A DNA stretch of 64,000 nucleotides from Solicoccozyma terricola (lineage: Eukaryota; Basidiomycota; Tremellomycetes; Filobasidiales; Piskurozymaceae): assembly GCA_001600875.1 (NCBI GenBank), contig BCLD01000003.1, positions 216,818 to 280,817 of the forward strand, written 5' to 3'. The notes under the pieces are model-generated. The model made no database searches. It was not told where the DNA came from and was given only the letters and a program-made list of their open reading frames with translations. The position numbers and the translations under genes were made by a program. Of the stretch, positions 35,192-45,409 are shown piece after piece (position 1 is the stretch's first letter; each line of letters opens with the position of its first letter).

Positions 35192-36692
35192 CGCTTACTT
35201 AGGTCTGCATCCATGTGGGGGAGATTGTCGCCACCGAGCTGTAAACGGGTCACGTGCGGTGGCGGAAGGGTCACGTGTGCGCGGGAGTAGGCGGTAAGCG
35301 GCGGCTGGCTGGTGACCACACACAGCACACAGCACACAGCATTCCACATGGGTCTCTCGTGCCAGCGTCTGTCACATGCATCCTTCGGGTGTGCGTGCTG
35401 ATCAGCTGCAATCGAATCGGGGGAATCGGTAGGTGATCATTCCCCCCACTAGACTAATGACTAATGAAAATCGTTTGGAAAATGACATCGGGTATTGAAT
35501 CGGGGCCGTTCGGTTACTTGAGCACACAGCAGCAGCAGCAGCAGTAGCCATCTCCCACCGCCTCCGTCACCGCCACCACCGCTGCCATGCGAGGCAACAC
35601 GGCAACATGCGATACGTGCCTGCCTCGCCCACCAACAAGTAAGCTAGATTGTCTAAGACGCCTTCAAGCCATAGCCGACAGAAAGAAAAGTCCGCAACGG
35701 CGCAAGTCGGTTGATTTGGGACACTGGACACTGGACCCCTGGGCTCTAGGAGGGTGGGTGGATACATTTGGAAGGGTGGCGAATGGGTGCGATATGGGTC
35801 CATGCCGAAGCATAGTAATTTCAAATACATGACAAGGCTTTAGTCCTAAGATTGGTCGAACCACCTTCTGATCGAGCTCGAGGTTCGAGAGGATGACAAG
35901 AACAACCAACAATCCGTACATAACAGATGCCCGGGTAATTGTACCCACCCACCCACCCCCGGAACAGCACCCCATCGCCGCGTGGGCTCAGATACGGTCC
36001 AAGCTGTTCGGTGGCTTCCTTCACCCGAGGAGAAATCTAACCCTTCTTTGTCGGAACCACAGTCACATGACTGTTGAAGCGCCCCACACCCTTTTTCTCA
36101 TCTCAACTCCTCGGAAGAACCCCGTATCCTCTCATTTTCTCATCCCTGCATCATAGAGTGCATTGTACTGAGATAGAGAAGGATAGGTTCTATACCTCAT
36201 ATTACAACACTTCTAACTTTTCAAGATGACAACCCCCGCTCGAAAATTGGAACAGCTAATTCGGGTTGTAAGATTAAGACGATGTTAGGATTATAGGGGG
36301 ACTCTGATCCTGAGGCGTGTTTGGGTTTATATACCACTGCAAAAAATGCAGTTCCACCTCTGAGCTGGAATTGTGGACCCTTTTGCCCCGTAGCGGTAGG
36401 AGTTGTCGTCCGGTTGATGATTTATCACTTTTGCAGTTTATGCTCATTTACAGAACCACCATTCAAAGTCGATCGTGGGCAATGACCGAAAAGTCGGTCT
36501 TGGATGGGAGGATGTTGCAGTCCAAGTCCAAGTCCAACCCCCATGTCTTTTTCCCAACAACCTTGCCTCTTTCCTCACAGCTACCCTGTTCTTTTGTTGA
36601 TATCACGTGACGTGTCATTACCCCCCGACCCGACCATCGTCAACATCCCGACAGTGACCATTCGACATGTTGACCGACGTTCATTCTCAACA
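35192..36692. other. Intergenic region, no supported gene
   Basis: 1.5 kb with CACACAGCACACAGC repeats near 35318-35340 and (CAG)n at 35527-35544. Open frames such as 35587-35832 and 36317-36610 are short and overlap on both strands. The last 150 bp are the leader of PD-(D/E)XK paralogue 3. Confidence 0.4.
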
Positions 36693-38851
36693 ATGGCCAC
36701 CATCAACGTCAGTCACCCAGTCGACAACATCGACACCATCACAGCCCCACTCATCATCCCCGCCACCACCACCACCACCACCACCAACCCCAACAACCCC
36801 AACAACCCCAACATCCCCAACATCATCGACATCGACTCGTCGGATGATCCAGCCATCGTCTCACTCGCTCACTTCGCTCTCCAACAAACCCATCTCTACG
36901 CCGATGAATACACCGACATCGACGTAGTGACCAACCTACCATTCCTCGAGAATGCTCAGATGGAGCTAGCAGTGGTTTGTCAGGAGGAGATTGGGAGGTA
37001 TTCGGGATCAGTGTCGAGGGAGTTCTTTCCGGTGAGTGATCTTTTGGGATAGCGGTGGTGCGCAGATGAGAGGAAAAGAAAAAGATAGCAGATAGTCTCT
37101 GGTCTCTGATCTCTCTCTCTCTCTCTCTTCTCCCAACATCTCAACTCCCTCATCTCCCTCTTCCTCTCCCCTCTCCCCAGAAATTCGTCCTATCAGCGGA
37201 CAAACGAATACCCTCCAACCAACCAATCACAAATTCCACACGTTCCCTCGAATCCATCATTCAAAACACTCATCGAAAATTATCAAGAGCCGCAACATCT
37301 CATACACCTCAAGAATCATACTTTGGTGGAATTTATATACAAGCTGTGACTAATCTTGTGGATATGGTGTCGGAGAAGGCTATTCCGTTTACTGTCAAGT
37401 GAGTTTCTCTACTTGAAAGAATCTTCCCTCGTCGCGAGCCCCCACCCCAGACCATCGCTCGATCCAACGCTGATCTGTGGCGTCGCCGCCCCCAAGTCAA
37501 CCTCTCGAAACTAACAAGACGATCTGCGAACGTCTCGGTCTACCCGATATCCCCATTCGGAAACCAGACATCGCAATCGGCTACCATGCAAGGGAATTAC
37601 CAATGTCAAACGTTGATGCGAAACGACGGGTAACGTTTTTGAGAAAGAGGAGGAATCAGTTGTGTTATGGACCGGTGAATGGTGAGGGAGGGATGGAATG
37701 GGAACCCCTCTGACCCCTCTGACCCCTCTGGTTTACGTGACGTGAGAGCTGACGACCTCTTCTCCCCCCCCCCCCCAGACGTCGTCAGCACCATCTTCCC
37801 TTTCCTGTTCATCGAACTCGAAGCGAAATCATCCAAATCACCCGCAGCGTTCATAAAAACACATTCACCAATGATAATCTCTCTCAAATCTTACCTGGAC
37901 CTTCAATTCCAAATCAAGAATCATCTTGGACCTCGAGCGTACGAAGAAGCATTTCCGAATGGTAGAGATGAACCAGTGGTTTATGGTGTCGTAGTCACTG
38001 GAACAGTTTGGGAATTTCATGCAATGAGACCGATTGTGGTCAATGGGACAGAATACTTTGTGAGTCGGACGGGATGGGGACGGACCTCGCAACTCCCTCC
38101 CGAATCCGGACCACCGGACCACAGCAGGGAGAAACTGACGTCTCCTTTGGCGTTTAAATCTACGTTTTTCTAATTCCCCCNNNNNNNNNNNNNNNNNNNN
38201 NNNNNNNNNNNNNNNNNNNNNNNNNNNNNNNNNNNNNNNNNNNNNNNNNNNNNNNNNNNNNNNNNNNNNNNNNNNNNNNNCCCCCCCCCCCTCTCCCAGG
38301 TCTCAACCGTCATCTACCCGAGGAACGACATCCTAGACATCGAACGATGTATCGAAGTTCACATCTTACTCCGCAATATCCTTGAACAAGCTCTTCGTCG
38401 TAGACAAATCATCGCCAAATGCCTCGACATGACGTCGACAATCCCATTCGAGCCCGCACCAAAATCGGACTCGAGCGATGACACTAGGAAACGGAGGGTT
38501 CGGTCTACCACCACCACCGCGGATGAGGACGAAGACGGTGATGATGGCGATAGAGTTTCGAAACGTCCGAGGACGACGACGACGATGGCACGTGGTGTCT
38601 CCGATCAAGGGTTGACATTCACCGCCCTCGGTGGTACCTCTGCGACGACGGCGTCGTCACAACAGCTTTCTCGAGATGCGGCGTATCGATGCATGTTGTG
38701 GAATATCGGAGTGAAGACCGCCGCGATGACGGAGAATGAGGACATGGTATCCGGTTTGAGCGGCGGCACCTCCAACGGATCAGACGCCGACGCCGACGAT
38801 GGATATATGGAGGTCGACGGGGTGGATCGCAGGGAGCGTTCGTCGTCTTGA
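36693..38851 (+). CDS. PD-(D/E)XK nuclease-like protein, paralogue 3 (Lys replaced)
   Basis: Five exons: 36693-37031, 37181-37398, 37497-37681, 37779-38059 and 38300-38851 (524 aa, phases 0,2,1,0, with exons 2 and 4 of exactly the same length as in paralogue 1: 218 and 281 nt). The core has RKPDIAIGY (Asp210) and PFLFIELEAKS (Glu260). At the position of the catalytic Lys there is Glu262, so it may be inactive or use Lys264 two residues on. PVVYGVVVTGTVWEF aligns with the paralogues. The C-terminus is disordered, with basic RKRR and KRPR motifs that could be nuclear-localisation signals. The last intron contains a 100-N gap between C tracts, and intron 3 ends in a pure C run before AG. The exon 3 acceptor is AAG rather than CAG. 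Confidence 0.72.
38181..38280. other. Assembly gap (100 N) within an intron
   Basis: 100 N between CCCCC and CCCCCCCCCC; the gap was probably caused by a long C homopolymer. It lies inside the last intron of PD-(D/E)XK paralogue 3 and so does not interrupt coding sequence in the model given. Confidence 0.98.
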
Positions 38852-38870
38852 GCTGTCCTGTCCTCGTTGG

Positions 38871-39475
38871 ATGTTCGAACCCTCATCAGATAAAACAACC
38901 TCGAAAGCTCCTCCCAGCAACTCGACCAAGACGACGACGCCGTTGACGACGCCGCCGCAACCAACGTTTGTGCGCTCGGTGCCACCTCCTCCTCCTCGTC
39001 TGGAGTATTCTCCTACGATCAGGAAGCGAGTCCATCAGCATGGTACAATCTCCACCACGGCAAAGCCTCGAAGAGTGTCGGACTCGAGCAGTGTCACGGA
39101 TAGGTCTGCGTTCACGCCACGCCACGAGGTTTTGCTCAACGAGGAGTATGAGCGCGTTGACTTTGGCATCGAGCGATCCGGGATACGAGCACTCGCAGGT
39201 GAGAGGATTTTTTTCCCTTTTTTTCGAGAGTGGTGGAAGGACCTCCCTCCAATGGTTCCCGTGCATTTTCATGAGCTTACCGCTGAACCTTTTCACCCGT
39301 CCATCCCTCGTCTTTACCTTGTCGACATAACCCCATCGTCGCACTCCCCATCCATTTGCAGGACGAGCATACGATTCTTCAAGATGCCGCAAAGGCAGCG
39401 ATTACCGCACACAAGGTTGACTCGGCGCGCTTCCCTGTACGTCACGGAAGCTTGGGCTTGGGCGAGAGGGTGTAG
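38871..39475 (+). CDS. Hypothetical protein, intact copy of the duplicated block
   Basis: Exon 1 (38871-39320) and exon 2 (39362-39475) join across a 41-nt intron in phase 0 to give 187 aa. The N-terminal 90 residues are Pro/Ser/Thr-rich. The conserved part is LLNEEYERVDFGIERSG, WWKDLPPMVPVHFHELT and, in exon 2, QDAAKAAITAHK. These blocks recur in the degenerate copy at 25.0 kb with mainly synonymous changes, which supports the frame. It begins 20 bp after the stop of PD-(D/E)XK paralogue 3, so it could instead be an extra 3' part of that gene reached by an alternative splice. Function unknown. Confidence 0.5.
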
Positions 39476-39787
39476 TGCGCGACGTGCTGGGTCCGAGAAC
39501 CCAAGGCTTTCTTCCTACGGGATGATCTGCTTACCCCCCCCCCCCCCTCCCCCCCGGTGGCGTTACCCTCGGGGATCTCTTACCACCTACGACACCTGAC
39601 GCCGCTCTACGATGACCCTAAACGATGACCCTAATTATTGATGTTCTGATGATAATGTACATGATGAATCGATCTCGTCCGAGTACGTTCCCTTACCTCC
39701 GCAGTCCTACAGTGCAATAGATCTCACGAGTCCGCTGCATTCATTACGCGGGCAACGGCAATATGGAATTCTATAAACCACAATCAA

Positions 39788-40306
39788 GTGGGAATAGTAT
39801 CATTCCGCATTCCGCATTCACATTCCAAAGGAAACATCAAAGCAGGATGTAAATCCTCCTCCTCCCTTCCTACCATCTTTAATTACAAACCATGTCCTTC
39901 GCTCATTAATCAAAACATTGAACGTGTGTTTTTACCTATCCCCCCAAGTCCAAAGAGAAAGTCAAGAAAAACGGTACACCCTTCCCCCGTTCTCTCTATC
40001 CCCTTCTTGCCCCCCCCCCCCCCTCCCCCAACCCTGCTCCGCCAATGGATTCCCTCCCTCTCTCCCCATAGCGTCACTCACGAAAGAAAGAGGTTGGAAC
40101 AGGCGTACCTGTATCTGGTTGATATACCTGAGATGACTTTGGGGCTTTGGGGGAGTTCGAGTAAGGGTTCTACAGACGGGAGAGACTGTGCTGCGAATCG
40201 ACCGAATCGTGGCGGTGATGGTAAGATACAAGATGAGTATGTCAGAGCCAGTCAGGCTTTAGCACTAGCTCTTACTGAGAGATGTGATCATTCGTTATTG
40301 TTGTGA
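39788..40306 (+). CDS. Possible hypothetical protein
   Basis: An open frame of 172 codons. Its ends look natural (IFNYKPCPSLINQNIERVFL; RLEQAYLYLVDIPEMTLGLW; YVRASQALALALTERCDHSL), but the middle is a Pro run encoded by a C tract (40008-40030) that could hide an indel or an intron. No relatives recognised. The true start may be a later Met. Confidence 0.35.
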   Translation: MGIVSFRIPHSHSKGNIKAGCKSSSSLPTIFNYKPCPSLINQNIERVFLPIPPSPKRKSRKTVHPSPVLSIPFLPPPPPPPTLLRQWIPSLSPHSVTHERKRLEQAYLYLVDIPEMTLGLWGSSSKGSTDGRDCAANRPNRGGDGKIQDEYVRASQALALALTERCDHSLLL

Positions 40307-40822
40307 ATATATGGATGTGGGTGGCAAAGAGGAGTGGGAGATCGATTGATTTGGTTGATTCTCATTCTCATTACAACAGCACACCTCTAGCTTGATATCC
40401 CTTGCTTATATAGCTATCTGGGCAGCTACAGACAATAGTAGACCTTAGATGTTCGACTTGACCTTTTGCTCGATGGCGCATGCGATGTCCTTCTTTGTGC
40501 AATTGCCACATGGGGGTTAAAGGGAAACCTGTGGCTGCTGGGGATCTGGCATCAGCAACTCTAGTGCTACACCTGCGATATCCACCAACTCACCTCAGTA
40601 CTTATTCCCCATTGTTATTATCGAAATCTCCGCCATCTGTATTTACCCTGACTGACTGACAGCCTACTCCTGACCCTCATGCACACCCTCACCTTGCGGG
40701 GACAAGACACACCTTGTACCGAATGCTGTCGAGTCCTTGGCGATGGAGTCCTTCAAGGTGGAATCAGGTCGCCCGTTGTGTCTTCCTGTGGCTTTGCTGA
40801 TGATCGCAGTCAAAACCCGGGT

Positions 40823-40864
<42 letters not shown>

Positions 40865-41834
40865 CGTTGTCCAGCGGGATATTATCGACCAGTTCCGGCA
40901 CGCCGTGTCGATGCATAGGCCCATTCCTCATCGCCACTCCCGTTCCATCAGCACGAACGAATGCATCGTGTCAATCTCCCACACCTCTCATCTCTTTCCT
41001 CTATTGACACCCACCCCATGCCTACCCACCTTGGCTTTCCGATACCCTCAGGAAACTTCTAGGCTGTTCTCGATCGACCGTGGTCCACGTTCCCTTGATA
41101 CTGGTCTGTCCGCTGGCCCATCAACGGCCGCACCACTCACGTCACCCACTTAGCTCGATCGTGACCTAGTAGTTCCCCTCCTGAACCTCACGCCTAAGGC
41201 AGAATCATCGTCCCTCCTGTGTGATTTCCTTAGGCCCCACCTCTGAATCCTGGAGCAAGCAGATCTATCTCGTGGTTATCGACGTTCCCATTCACATTCC
41301 CACTCCCATCCCCCTCCCCGTCCGTCGGCCGTACCACTCCCATCGTACTCCCCATGGCAGACATGGTCGTCGAGCGTGGTGCATCTAATCCAGAAGTGAT
41401 AGCGGATGGCTGTTTACAGATCCTGTATAGGGGAGGTGAGCGATATGTACGATGGTTTGCTCGTTGGGGGTCGTTGGTTGGAGGTGTTGTTGGAAGAGGA
41501 GGAGAGCTGCGTGTTGTTCGAGGTGCAATGGTATATGTGTGATTACTGCCAGCACTGATCTGGCTGAGATTGCAGCCGGCATTGATGTATCTATAGTGAT
41601 AAATGCACTTTTGCCGCCTGCAATGATTTACCTGCCATCACGGCCAGCACAAAACTTGCTGATCATGCATGATATATCTCCAATACCGATACACCAGGCC
41701 AGAACATGTGAATGATTGGACGATCCCCATAATGTGATCAGGCTTTTGGAACATTAGAAAACCAATCTCATGTTAGATTGAGAATGCTTAGCCAGAATAA
41801 ACATAATAGCGAGGATACTGCGAGGATTGTACCC
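40307..41834. other. Intergenic region with a 40-nt C tract
   Basis: No supported gene. A C homopolymer runs from 40824 to 40863. The frame 41354-41542 (62 codons, MADMVVERGASNPEV) is open and starts in a reasonable ATG context, but I cannot support it further. Other frames follow the C tract. Confidence 0.4.
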
Positions 41835-42104
41835 CTAAACCGCATCTTTGTCAGGCACAGTGGTCACGTTGGTATCCCTGAAAGCCTGTGGGACCGACGC
41901 CCCGATCTGCGGGTTGTTGGCCATTTTTTGTAGGATACTGATGTTCATATTGAGCTTGCTGTAAATATCGATCTCAATAGCCACATCGGCCGGAAGGTTG
42001 GACTGCAGCATAGGGGTGCAGTGCGGTAGCCACTCATCTCCATCACCAACGGCGTCGACGTCGACGTTGACATCGAAGTTAACAGTACGTATGACTTTTG
42101 TCAT
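41835..42104 (-). CDS. Small hypothetical acidic protein
   Basis: A single-exon frame of 89 aa from ATG 42104 to TAG 41835, with balanced codon use. It starts with a repeating VNFDVNVDVDAVGDGDE segment (encoded by GTCGACGTCGAC-like sequence near 42057-42080) and continues with ordinary sequence (SNLPADVAIEIDIYSKLN). No signal peptide, membrane segment or known motif. Not recognised. Confidence 0.45.
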   Translation of the reverse strand: MTKVIRTVNFDVNVDVDAVGDGDEWLPHCTPMLQSNLPADVAIEIDIYSKLNMNISILQKMANNPQIGASVPQAFRDTNVTTVPDKDAV

Positions 42105-42565
42105 GCCTTTTATCTTGCATGATCCCTCTCCCTCTTTCTATTAATAACTCATCTCTCTGGCTCCTACAAGTTGCGCTCTCCTAGAGTGGCTCAGTTTTCT
42201 CTCGTACTTGGTCAGCTTGAAATCCCCAATGCCTCGCTCGTATCCGCGCGACTCCGAGATGGGGACGATGCGCGAGCAAGCAAGGGTGTTGAGTCATCCA
42301 AGTTGTGCGGGTTGTGCGGGTTGTACTTGTTAGATATGGTGTTGAGCTACTTATTGCATTGGGATGATCGTAACATTCGGCCGAATATGAAAATTCAAGG
42401 ACTATACTGAGCACCTTAATTTTACCTGATCGCTATAATTTCTTACAAATGAAAAGGTACATAGACTCCAGGAGCCCTCGGAGGTCATGATAAACAAGTG
42501 GCACGTCTCCAATCCCCACAAGTGATAACCTCGGCTTTCTAAATCCCATGGGTTACACTGGAACC

Positions 42566-44979
42566 TCATTGACATCCCATCCGCCTCAGCAACAGCGCCG
42601 GTGTACAACTCCATGCGTGACAGAATCTATGGACACTGTGTGAGTTAAGGATGCTTCGGAAAGGTCTTTAATCACTCACGAATTCGAATGAAGATCCCCA
42701 TACGGCGAAGACCTTGGATTCTCCGGGTCCCATGCCTCAAAGAACGTCTCAGCGCCCGCTTCGATCATTGACCTGGGATGGAAGGGGTATCAGATCCGCT
42801 CCAAAATAGTTGGGGTCGCGACCTTACCCCCAAAATTCCTTGATGTGCTCCAATGCGAGCTGCTCTAGTCCTGATAAAACGAGTGCTTCGCAAAGCTAAA
42901 TGATAACATTTAGTACCCGCAATCGTCAGACGTCCTTTAAAAACTCACATAATGATGCAAATACGGAGTCATCCCCTTCACACTGCCCTCAACATACGCA
43001 TTCTTCATCACCAACTTGGCCTCTTCACCCTTCACAACACCAGCAATAACCGCCCAACTCGCTGCAGCCCAGCTTACTTGCCTATCCTTCCCACTAACGA
43101 ACGTCCCTTTGGTCTCATCGAAATACAGTGTTTTGTGCGATTCGGAAAGTTTGGTAATGAGCGTTGCAGATGAGACGGAAGCGGACGACCCTGGGATAAA
43201 TAATTGGGTGGTTGAATCGGGTAGAGAAAGCAAGTTCGAAAGAGTGCTGATGGCCTTTAGGCAGTAGATCATCACGGCATGGATTGCCGATTCCTTGTGA
43301 AGCGTTGGTTGCCCTGTAGTGATGTATTCCGTCAGCGAACCAATATACGATCCAACGACAATCTCACAATCAATGAAATGCCCCTTCCCATTCTCAGGCA
43401 TCTTGTACCTCAGACTACCCTCCTCGTCACTTAGATTCCGCGTAAAAATCGTGAACTGCTTGAAAGCAATCGGAAACAGGTCCTGTGCCGTTTGGAGGTC
43501 ATTCGTCGCTTGAACGTATTCCAAAAGAGTAACAGAGAAGAGCATCGCGTAATCGACTATGCGCAGGCGGAGGCGCTAGGTGAAATCCCCATCATAAAGC
43601 TACAATCCCCCCTACCAAGAATAACCCCACCAAATCTAGGAGCGGGTTTTTCATAGGCACAAGCGCAAAGTAACCCCTCATCATTGTAAGGCATTCCAGC
43701 GAACAAGTACAAACACCGCTTGACTAGGTTGTAGTCCTTGAAGGTGGCATAAGAGGTCAGTGCCTGGACGCGCAAATCACCAATCCTTCAAAACGGGTGG
43801 AACATCAGTTTTCTTAGACGGGGGGATACGAACAGAAACAGCAGAATCCTCACCAAAGTCTCATATCCCTCCTCGGACCATCCTCATACACCGTCTGCAT
43901 ACAATTCTTCAACGTCAACAATGCAGCCTTATCAATCTTCCTCAATAGCACTTTATCCGCCTCTGTAATGTCCCCCTTCTGACCGAATGATAGCTCAGGA
44001 GGATCTCCGAATGAGGCTGACGTCACAGCATGCGCCAGTGGATTAGAGAACCTGACTCCAAAGTTTCGAGAGGTGGAGATGACCTCAATCAGGACGTAAC
44101 GGAAAGCGTGCCGGCGCGGCAATTTGATATGGCTTGGGAGGTAGTCAATGCTGTGGAAGCAAGTGGACATTAACGAGGGTCAGGTCTGCTCAAATTGGAC
44201 AAAGAGGTACTTGATAATCTCGTCTGGTAACCAGCTGGGGCTGATCCAAGCTCTATCAGAAAGAATCTGCGACTTAGCAACGTTCTCACACGCCCATATC
44301 TCTCTTCGACTCACTTATATCCATCAAAACTCTCGGCGACATCATTCAACACCTCCCCAAAGACTAGCTTTAATCTCGTCGGGGCATCAGGTGGCTCTAC
44401 ACCCATGAGGACCTCTTCGATATTAAAGGAAAAGTATCCGGCTCTGTGCCCGCCTGTAAGAACAGATGCTCAGAACGCTCAGAATGTCACCTACTTCTAG
44501 AGAGCATCAAGAGCACCCACCGAAGTCGTAAATCACCCTATCACCAGGCCTCAGCCCTTGCTCAATCATCTTAGTCTTCATCTCCTCATCGGCAGTGGTT
44601 CGCCACCCAAGTAGAGCCTGCTCATACTTCTCTATCTTCACAATGCCTAATGGCTTCTCCTCGGTCGTTCGAAGAGATGGTACGAGGGACGCTGCGATAG
44701 CAAGAAATCTAGCATTCTGAGCGCCGGGAATTCCCATGTTGAAGTAACCGATTAAAGTCCAGGTTGACAGAGTACGGGAGGGCGTGAATATTGAGCGCGC
44801 ATTTGAAGCTCCAAGTATCACAAGATCAAGATCATTCGGAGGCTCCCTCGTGCCCTGGATGCAATGATGAGACGGAGGAACTCGAGGACCACTGGAACAC
44901 CGCCAACGCCGGGCATCCCGAGATTTCCGAGACCCCCGAGAGACCCGAGAAGACCGGACGGATCCACCAGCTTGGCCAT
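42566..44979 (-). CDS. GH78 alpha-L-rhamnosidase-like glycosidase 1
   Basis: A multi-exon minus gene of about 630 aa. The blocks recognised in order are: a beta-rich N-terminal part (GDRVIYDFGGHRAGYFSF, LKLVFGEVLND), IDYLPSHIKLPRRHAFRY, TVYEDGPRRD joined to RLWIGDLR (the acid-bearing loop at the start of the (alpha/alpha)6 barrel), YDEGLL-type loops, VDYAMLFSVTLLEYV, and the end block DPENPRSSPYGDLHSNS spliced to FCHAWSCTPALLLRR, the classic C-terminal GH78 signature. It should release terminal L-rhamnose. Introns include about 44509-44440, 44300-44250 and 43850-43790, all phase-consistent. No signal peptide is seen from ATG 44979, so it is probably intracellular; the N-terminal exon is the weakest part. 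It heads a tandem with the sugar porter and the GH3 gene. Confidence 0.8.
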
Positions 44980-45409
44980 TGGATCCTTGGGGGGGCTGCT
45001 TTTTTTCTTTTTTGTAGACCGACGATCCCACTGTATGCGTGTTGAATTTCAATCGCATTGTTGCACGCGGGGCGGTTCTTAGGGTTCTCCAGGGGCCTGT
45101 CTTGGCTAATGTGTAGAGACACCTTAGATCGACAAGACAACATATCATCAACCTCAACCCATTCAGCATACCCTCGCCATTGAATAATTGAATAAAAGCC
45201 ATTACCCTGACACAGACCCCACACAAGAAGATGTAGACATGGATATGGATGCATAATGGAATGCATTCACCTCGGCTTCAAAGGTACACCAGAATGAATT
45301 TGAATTTGATCACTACCTCAACAACGCCCCAAAAGATGCCTCGCCAGGTTCATCCCGCCCATCTGCAGAAAGCCACTATAAAATTCCCTTTACAAGACAA
45401 TGTCGTCGT

